Assembly (NCBI GenBank): GCA_903813345.2
Contig: CAIIXF020000011.1
Span: forward strand, 29,134,166 to 29,198,165
DNA length: 64,000 bases
Direction of reading: 5' to 3'
Source of the DNA: Owenia fusiformis
Lineage: Eukaryota; Annelida; Polychaeta; Sabellida; Oweniidae
The position numbers and the translations under genes are program-made. Each line of letters starts with the position of its first letter. Position 1 is the first letter of the stretch. Below the pieces are notes generated by a model that ran no database searches, was not told where the DNA came from, and saw only the letters and a program-made list of their open reading frames with translations. This document shows, in pieces, positions 56,040 to 64,000 of the stretch.

Positions 56040-57940
56040 TTATTTAATTTTGTAATAACTTGGCTGCTCATTTTTTCTGGTAGATACGATTTGTTTGGAA
56101 TTACAATTTATGAGTTTCAGCAATACACCAAGAAGAAAATGTTGAAAATGGATTTTTTTATTTACTATTGTATTAAACTTGTAATTTGACAAAATTGAAA
56201 ATATTTGAATTTCCAGTTATTCAATCCATGAACTGGATCAGTTAATAAGAAACAAATTGCTGAAACTCGCTTTATTTAGTGTGCTCTTAAAAAAGTAGTT
56301 AGAGATTTCTTTCAGCTTCAGTGCAGAGGATACAAGGACTGTTACGGTGCATGTAGAATATTATTGTCCCTTGGTGACCATGGTGATATAATATTAAATT
56401 CATTGATGATACATCGATATAGAAATTAAAATATCAGAATCAAATCTGGAGCAAAAATACGAGTCAATACAATGAATACCGTGTATTATATATTACTGTA
56501 CTTTCATAATGATGAAAATAAAATGCTGGCAGAAAGATTGCGAGTCTATATGAAAGAGAGCAAACAAATGGAGATACAAGCACAACTCTGAGTCGCATCA
56601 TAAATGCAACAACATAAAGTCAACACACTTTAACATTTGAATAATGAATAAATAACATCTAAATAGTGGTTCAGAATTTAACAGAAAAGGAGTACACTAA
56701 ATATTGTTCTGATTTTGGCAAACTAAGGTGCAACTGGAATTTATGAAATATGTATATAAAAAGATTCTCCAGTACATCCTCAGTTTAACATTTTTATTGC
56801 CACAATTTGCGATTCTTCATGAATGTGTATTGAAGTTATGAATTCTGTTTTGCGAACCAGATACTAGAAGACCATACAACAGAAGAATTTCAAGTTGTGG
56901 ATTTCCTATGGTAAATCAACAAGTCTTTCTGTCGATTTGATTTTGAAAAGTGGAGATTACATCTCCTTAGAAACACTTGTTCACAATTAAGCAGACAACC
57001 ATAAAGTTTCTTAATGGTGATAGTTTTGGTATTCTGTTTTTGGCCTCCCTCAACCTCATTTTTGAAATAAGAGAATATACCAAGATCCATTTGAGATTTT
57101 ATGTCTGTCTAATCAAAATAAAGAGGTAGGTGAAATAATAGAACAATAAAGAAGCAGATAAAGATGGAGCAGCAAATTCAGTGCATCTATGACATCACAG
57201 TGGACTATGACATGAGAGACTATTGATGGACGATATCCATATGGGGGTGTGGGCTTGAGTTCAATTGGGCTCAAGTCCGCGTGAGTAATTTTTGTTAGCA
57301 TGTTGTACATGTTAGTTTTTAAAATGAGGCCTGGACATGTCAATAGTCTGTTAAGCATTGTGCCATCCCGGACTGAATTAGTGTCACAAGATTATTCATT
57401 TTCATCATATTATAGTTTATTCTAAAGCAAACAGACATTTGCTGAACAGACATTTGCCTTGTGTATGCCTGAGCAATGCAAGTTTGTACCAGAAATGAAT
57501 CCAATGTAAATTCAAATTGATGTAATTTTGAACTAACCAGTCATTTCCTGGTTAACTTGCACTTCTCATTTCTAGTCTAAGTGGTGGTAACATAATTGAA
57601 TCTTTAAATCTGTCCTGAAGTTCTTGCATCTCTAGTTGTTTAACATTATTCTACAGTTACGAAGTCATGTTTTAAGACAACATTTTGGTGGTAAACCTTC
57701 ATCAGCAATTTCAAAGTTCCACTCGACTGAATCCTTTGTAGATGGTAATTGGGGGTTTGACATTGAATTCATTTTTTTGTGTTAATCACTCTTGACCTTT
57801 ATCAAAGTCTAGTAAGTTGGTTCATGTTATTTTTAAAATTTTGCAATTACCGTCATCAACTTTTCTTGTCGCACTCTTTTTGGCCACTGCTTGCTTCAAA
57901 TCATGACATTTTTCTTATCTCCGAATAGCTAACATTAATT
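56040..57940. other. Intergenic sequence 3' of SCAF4/8
   Basis: Nothing coding recognised. The frames at 56890-57090 and 57113-57358 have no recognisable similarity. Confidence 0.5.
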
Positions 57941-59907
57941 ATGTCACCACCAAAAGTGGTGACATATTGTTATGGTCTCCATTTTTTGCGACGGCGGTTG
58001 GTGGTTGGCGTCCGGCGTCCGGCGGTTGGTGGTTGGCGTCCGGCGTCTGTAACAATTTCTTACAACTTCCTATAACTTAACAATTACTGTTTAGACTGAC
58101 TTCAATTTTTTTCTAAATCATCTACATGTTCTCAGAAGTTCAAATCTGACTTTAGATTTGACATTTGACCTTCAATGACCTTCTCAAGGTCAAAAAGGTC
58201 TTTTTTCAACTTGCTTCACATTGACTAATTTTTTTTTCAAAATCATCTACATGTTCTCAGAAATTCAAATCTGACTTTAGATTTGACTTTAGATTTGACA
58301 TTTGACCTTCAAATCTGACTTTAGATTTCACATTTGACCTTCAATGACCTTCTCAAGGTCAAAAAAGGTCAAAAAGGTCTGTTTTCAACTTGCTTCAAAT
58401 TGACTAAATTTTTTTTTCAAAATCATCTATGTGTTCTCAGAAATTCAAATCTGACTTTAGATTTGACTTAAGATTTGACATTTGACCTTCAATGACCTAC
58501 CTTCTCAAAGTCAAAAAAGGTCAAAAAGGTCTTTTTTCAACTTGCTTCAAATTGACTAAATTTTTTTTTCAAAATCATCTACATGTTCTCAGAAATTCAA
58601 ATCTGACTTTAGATTTGACATTTGACCTTCAATGACCTTCTCAAGGTCAAAAAAGGTCAAAAAGGTCTGTTTTCAACTTGCTTCAAATTGACTAATTTTT
58701 TTTTTCAAAATCATCTACATGTTCTCAGAAATTCAAATATGACTTTAGATTTGACATTTGACCTTCAATGACCTTCTCAAGGTCAAAAAGGTCTTTTTTC
58801 AACTTGCTTCACATTGACTAATTTTTTTCAAAATCATCAACGTGTTCTCAGAAATTCAAATCTGACTTTAGATTTGACTTAAGATTTGACATTTGACCTT
58901 CAATGACCTTCTCAATGTCAAAAAAGGTCAAAAAGGTCTTTTTTCATCTTGCTTCAAATTGACTAAATTTTTTTTTCAAAATCATCTACATGTTCTCAGA
59001 AATTCAAATATGACTTTAGATTTGACTTTAGATTTGACATTTGACCTTCAATGTCCTTCTCAAGGTCAAAAAATGTCAAAAAGGTCTTTTTTCAACTTGC
59101 TTCAAATTGACTAATTTTTTTTTTCAAAATCATCTACATGTTCTCAGAAATTCAAATCTGACTTTAGATTTGACATTTGACCTTCAATGACCTTCTCAAG
59201 GTCAAAAAACGTCAAAAAGGTCTGTTTTCAACTTGCTTCAAATTGACCAACTTTTTTTTTCAAAATCGTCTACATCTTTTCAGAAGTTCAAATTTGACGT
59301 TTACAAGTTCTCAGAAGTTCAAATCTGACTTTAGATTTGACCTTTGACCTTCAACGACCTTCTCAAGGTCAAAAAGGTCTTTTTTCAACTTGCTTCAAAT
59401 TGAGTAATTTTTTTTCAAAATCATCTACATGTTCTCAGAAGTTCAAATCTGACTTTAGATTTGACATTTGACCTTCAATGACCTTTTCAAGGTCAAAAAG
59501 GTATTTTTTCAACTTGCTTCAAATTTACTTAATTTTTTTTTTCAAAATCATCTACATGTTCTCAGAAGTTCAAATCTGACTTTACATTTGACATTTGACC
59601 TTCAATGACCTTTTCAAGGTCAAAAAGGTCTTTTTTCAACTTGCTCCAAATTTACTTAATTTTTTTTTCAAAATCATTTACATGTTCTCAGAAGTTCAAA
59701 TCTGACTTTACATTTGACATTTGACCTTCAATGACCTTCTCAATGTCAAAAAAAGTCAAAGAGGTATTTTTTCAACTTGCTTCAAATTGACGAATTTTTT
59801 TTTAAAATCATCTACATGTTTTAAGAAGTTCAAATCAAACCTTCTTAAGGTCAAAAGGTATTTTCCAACTTGCTTTAAATTGACCAAATTGTTTTAGGTG
59901 GTGACAT
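57941..59907. mobile_element. ATGTCACCACC-ended element carrying a satellite-like array
   Basis: Ends are the inverted pair ATGTCACCACC (57941-57951) and GGTGGTGACAT (59897-59907). The left end also folds back on itself (CACCACCAAAAGTGGTG). Next to it is a GGTTGGTGGTTGGCGTCCGGC duplication, and then the array at 58064-59895. Degraded pieces of both ends appear near 42038 and 43096. No coding sequence is seen. Confidence 0.6.
58064..59895. repeat. Tandem array of about 13 units of 125-180 bp
   Basis: Each unit runs CAACTTGCTTCAAATTGAC, a T tract, TCAAAATCATCTACATGTTC, TCAGAA(A/G)TTCAAATCTGAC, GATTTGACATTTGACC and TTCAATGACCTTCTCAAGG. Units vary by internal repetition of the GACTTTAGATTT and GGTCAAAAA parts. 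Dense TGACCT and AGGTCA hexamers recur with regular spacing. Confidence 0.9.
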
Positions 59908-60305
59908 TTTGTCATGTTAATGCCTTGTTTCACATTCTGTTTCTTTAAGGTCATAGATGTGATATTGTCTGAATCAAATGTAATAGAAGGCAGGAGGTCC
60001 AGGGAAATCAAATCATTAACGTCATCACATGGTGTAGGTGATAATTAAAATAAAGTAAATTCATTTCCCTATAATTCCCATGAGAAATAAACCTATTAGG
60101 CCAAGAAAAGAAATCTTGACTTTTGTCACCATGATTTCAAACTTGTCTCAGTTGAATTTTGGCTGGGTCGACTCTCCCTTGTTCCTTTGAAGAGTTCTGC
60201 CATTTTTCATCTTACCTTTTGCTTTTAAACACTTCATGCATGAATCTAAAATATATTTCATAAGACTTGTCTCAATAAAATTCTTATCTGTCCATGTTAA
60301 TTTTT
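59908..60305. other. Intergenic sequence, nothing recognised
   Basis: No exon or repeat recognised. Confidence 0.45.
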
Positions 60306-61081
60306 TTGGCTCACATTGAGCCTATTGGATTGACCAGGCATCCGTCCGTTGGTCCGTCCATTGATCCGTCCGTCCGTCAACATTGGCCGCACAAATTAAA
60401 ACTGCTATTCGGATTGAGTCATAGCCACATTCATTTTATGCATATCCATAATGCCTATTTGACCTATCATCGCCATTTCCCAAGTTTGCCCGGTTTCCGA
60501 GAAATTGCGGATTTTGACGTCAAAAAGTCTTTTGTTTTGTGATTGACAAGTTTCTCAAAGTTTGCCTTATACTTGATCATTTCTTGCAATGAATTACATC
60601 ATTACTAGATTAAAGCATTCCCTACATATTGCTCAATATATGTCAGCGACAAATTTTTACCGTTTTTGAGATATTTGACGTCAAAAAACAGTAAAAATAA
60701 GTTATTTTTCAACTTGCTTCAATTTGACCAAATTTTTTTTGAAAATCATCTACAAGTTGCCAGGAGTTCAAATCTGACATTAGTTTTAGGATTTGACCTT
60801 TAGTTGACCTTCAGTGACCATCGAAAGGTCAAAAAGTTGATTTTTCAAATTGATTTTTGGATGTAAATTTTGGTCAGCTTAATCACAAAAGACTTTACTG
60901 AGCTCTGACTAAGTAAAATTTTCAAGGTCAAAGGTCATCAAACTAGGTCACACAACTGTGCTATCTAAGTTTCTCAAAGTTCGAGACTACAAATCCAAAT
61001 CAATATTTTTGTTTGAAAGTCAGGATATACATTCCTCTGAAGGTTCCAAACTGTGTGAGCACAGGACCGTGGGTCCTTCAT
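60306..61081. mobile_element. TTGGCTCAC element family, copy C
   Basis: Begins TTGGCTCACATTGAGCC and ends AGGACCGTGGGTCCTTCA, about 85-90 percent similar to copy B by eye with an internal deletion near 60530. No clear flanking duplication. Confidence 0.72.
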
Positions 61082-62680
61082 TCAACTTGTATCAGTTAAT
61101 ATCTATCCTTCCCTCTTTATGGGTCGCACTATTCCATTTTTACGCAAATAACTTGTTAGCAGTGTTTTGGTACATTTGTGAAATGCATTTACTCAGATCA
61201 ATCATCCTTCCTTCATAGGAAATTATCAATACCAAGTCAGGCAAGTTGCCAGCTTTTGCCAAAGGGGGTTTCACATTTGACAACTTTGGTCCAATATCAC
61301 TTGGACAGTAAAGTGCTCAGAATGTTGAAAACTGCATGATTTGAAAGAATTTCTGCAGGGGGTTCACTCACCCCCCCCCCACTTCATTTTTCATATCCAT
61401 ATACTAGTATTCTGATTGGCTTAGGTTATATCAAATATTATTTTTGATTTAGATTGAACTCTTTAGAGACAACATGGAAAGGGTGGTGGATGGTGGAATT
61501 TTTTGTCCTTTATCACTTGCCTTAATGACCCTGGGGAAACTGAAGTGTGTGTTCACTTGCTGGCTTTTTATCATCTTCAGTTTTTATGTTACCTTCATTC
61601 TTTGCTTCATTACATTCATCCAGTTAATGTTGCCAGAGACATCTATTGGCAATTACAATATACCATCTAACATAATACCAGTATACCGTATATGTGTTAG
61701 CCAGTGGGCCATCAACAGTAATTTCATAGAATTCCTAAATCTGTTTTTCTCTTACTATGAGGTCATCATATCTTTTTTTATAACAATAACTCAGATGCGA
61801 GTACGTAATTACCAGTTTCACCACCAGGTGGCTAGTTAGGGTCAGATAGCATGGCGGGTTTAGTACTAGTAGAAGTTCCATTTAACTTAAATTATATCTG
61901 CTTTAGTGGTTCAATTTTCATAGCACCCATATGTATCTTTAAAGTTATGCAAATTAAAATATGGTAAAAGAAAATGTTATCTGTCCAATACAAGAAAGAT
62001 ATTTCATGGGTCTATGGCAGTATGGGGAATTTTCAAGTTGATCAATAATTTTCGAAACCATATTTCTAGATGTATTTTTAGATGTAGATTTCAAATATGA
62101 CATCCCCTTGGCTGAATTTTGAATATTTAATGACTTAAATCAAGATTATTTCTTCTCGCATCTGGTCTATTGGTTAAGGAATTCTTAACTTTACAGTTTC
62201 TATTATGAGCCTCAGATTACTGACTGCCTACCTTGATTCTTTATGCTTTGTAACTAACTGATGATTGGCACATTTTTCAATATTCATATTTTGTTGGATG
62301 GTTGTGGTAAGGAATCATTTTGTTAACTCATTTAGAGGTTGAAAATGCTTGCAAATTGGCTTGATATGGTGTCACTGATCATTGTCCAATATATCGATAC
62401 ATTTATTCAAATTTTTACATGCATATGCAATATCCCACATAGGATTTACGTGCATGTGCATTGGATTTACAATGATCCACATGTGTGTCAAATTCTACAT
62501 AGAATTTACAATGTGAATGTATCGACATGTCACATCCAGCATGGGTTTTACAATTGTGTATCTTTTTGTCACATCTTGGTTCTTTGAGAAATAACTTGGC
62601 TTGTTTTCCCAGGGGGTGAATCTACATAGCCTAGCTTCACCTCATTCACTAGAGCATATAGTTCTTCTTTCCTCCGAGTC
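61082..62680. other. Intergenic sequence, no supported gene
   Basis: The longest frame (61474-61839, 121 codons, hydrophobic) has no recognisable family and no splice or codon evidence. The 62400-62560 stretch has degenerate CACAT(A/G)GGATTTAC-like repeats. Confidence 0.45.
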
Positions 62681-62689
62681 CCCCCCCAT

Positions 62690-63039
62690 TACCCTTCGCA
62701 TTCGTTCGACTTCACTTCTTAAAAGAGAGCTCCGTCTTCACTCTTTCAGTTTACAATAAATCTCTGATCTCACCGGGCCAATCAGAGTTTATCGTCGAAA
62801 TTCGAATGAGCTTCTATTTGGTCATTTCCTATGACATCACCACAAAGTTAATGAGCACATATTTAGCATGCGTTCCTTCCACTTCACTGATTGGTCGAGA
62901 AAGGGTCAGCGTGGTAGATTTGAAATGCTTTATTACCCGGGCTGCCACAGGCACCAATCTTTGGGATGGGGCTGCTAAACTGTAATATAGTCTATACTAG
63001 GCAGAGGGTAGTTTATAACTAGACTCCGCTCGCAGGGTA
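62690..63039. mobile_element. MITE family 'TACCCT', copy 3 (diverged)
   Basis: 350 bp, starting TACCCTTCGCATTCG and ending CTCGCAGGGTA. It is clearly related to copies 1 and 2 but older. The 9-bp flanks are CCCCCCCAT (62681-62689) and TCCCCCCAT (63040-63048), one mismatch. Confidence 0.8.
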
Positions 63040-63048
63040 TCCCCCCAT

Positions 63049-63371
63049 AGATGGTATGGTCAGATTTGTAGGATTTTTATTACATCCTTTGATGCCAAGT
63101 GGAAATCCCCAATCACAGTTTCAAAGATGGTCATTTATGTACGAAAAATTCTTCTATTAGTGTTGTTAATAAGTGTGTCAAGGCAACTGTTTGAGAGGTT
63201 GATTTGGATTTTCCGGATAGGTTTCTTGTTCTTGTCATAAAAATCTAAAACTGTTGCTTTTTAGGTGTGCTGAGAAAATCTTTAAGGCGGGATATGATAT
63301 TTTTAATCAAGTGGGTTGAATAAAGTATACAGAATGTATATGGCTTGATATTGCTACTAGTATATTGTTAT
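63049..63371. other. Intergenic sequence, nothing recognised
   Basis: No exon or repeat recognised. Confidence 0.45.
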
Positions 63372-64000
63372 CCCATCGAACGAAGTTCGGAGGGATATAG
63401 GGAACGCCTCCGTCCGTCCGTCCGTCCGTCCGGGCAATAACTCAAATACCGTTGGCCTGATTTTGTTCATATTTTGTACACATATACCCTATGGGGGTAG
63501 AAGTTCTGCTCGAAAGCCGATTTTCAAAATGGCCGCTCATTTCAAAATGGCGGCCATTTTAGTGCCGATTTTACAGTAATTTAGGTGTAATAAGTAAAAC
63601 TGTAATAGCAATATGTTTTAAATGTAAAAAAATTATAAAGGACATTAATAATGCTACAAATGTAGATATTAAAGAAGCACATGGCAGCCATCTTGAAAAA
63701 TGGCGGCCTTTACTCATCATTTTACGATTTTTGCTGTAACTCAAAAAATAGTGGAGCGATTTTGTTCATATTTGGTATGTGAATACTATAAGCATAACAC
63801 ACTGTCTAAAGACACTTTTGGTAGAAGACGGCCATTTTGAAAAAAATTTGAAAAATGGCCGCCATTTTAACGTATTTTACTATAACTCGAAAAGTAGTGA
63901 CGCGATTTTGTTTATATTTGATATGTGAATACTTTAAGCATGGCACATTGTCTAATAAAACTTTGGGGAGTAGTCGGCCATTTTGAAAAATGGCCACCAT
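63372..64000 (-). mobile_element. GCCGCCATTTT-family element, inverted copy, cut by window end
   Basis: Starts TATCCCATCGAACGAAGTTC and a CCGT microsatellite (63411-63430), then the same cassettes as 15350-17272 read in reverse. The far end is outside the window. Confidence 0.8.

Noticed and set aside
58064-59895. CRISPR-like array of repeats
   Set aside because: Units are contiguous with no unique spacers, and the genome is an animal's. It is a satellite-like tandem repeat.
61474-61839. 121-codon hydrophobic protein
   Set aside because: Phe/Ile-rich composition expected of AT-rich DNA, no recognisable family, and no supporting neighbours or splice signals.

Overview
This is animal nuclear DNA: split genes with GT-AG introns, AT-rich non-coding sequence and many small transposon relics. 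The proteins are metazoan, and the repeat styles (GTCC/GGAC microsatellites at element ends, GCCGCCATTTT cassettes, many foldback elements) resemble those of bivalve or other mollusc genomes. The mollusc assignment is an inference.

Three genes can be reconstructed by joining exons whose reading phases match. (1) 1419-11003, + strand: a PRDM1/Blimp-1 orthologue (PR/SET domain plus five zinc fingers), with its 5' end outside the window or unrecognised. (2) 14911-20068, - strand: MRPS6, mitochondrial ribosomal protein bS6m, complete in three exons and 132 residues. (3) 20358-55109, + strand: a SCAF4/SCAF8 orthologue of 18 exons and about 1715 residues, with a CTD-interacting domain, RS segment, RRM, Pro/Met/Gly-rich region and RD/RE-rich tail. 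It is a predicted RNA polymerase II anti-terminator. MRPS6 and SCAF4/8 are head to head, with about 290 bp between their start codons.

The main discovery is at 17559-33052. A 5.16-kb unit is repeated three times in tandem with almost no differences. Each unit holds the whole shared divergent promoter, MRPS6 exon 1, SCAF4/8 exon 1 and a 43-nt piece of MRPS6 exon 2. The locus therefore has three promoters and three interchangeable first exons for both genes, but one set of downstream exons. In units 2 and 3 the MRPS6 exon-2 piece runs into an in-frame stop. The outer edges show how it arose: exon 2 is intact only at the left edge, and a small DNA transposon is intact only at the right edge.

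Elsewhere, introns and spacers are full of non-autonomous elements: a three-copy MITE family with 9-bp target duplications, a nested hAT-like MITE with an 8-bp duplication, a 760-bp palindrome inside a GCCGCCATTTT-family element, a three-member family with hairpin ends, several foldbacks, and a 1.8-kb satellite-like array rich in AGGTCA/TGACCT half-sites (58.1-59.9 kb). The SCAF4/8 introns also carry two short local repeat families and a 24-bp motif repeated three times at a splice acceptor. I see no tRNA, rRNA, CRISPR array or bacterial feature. All alignments were done by eye.
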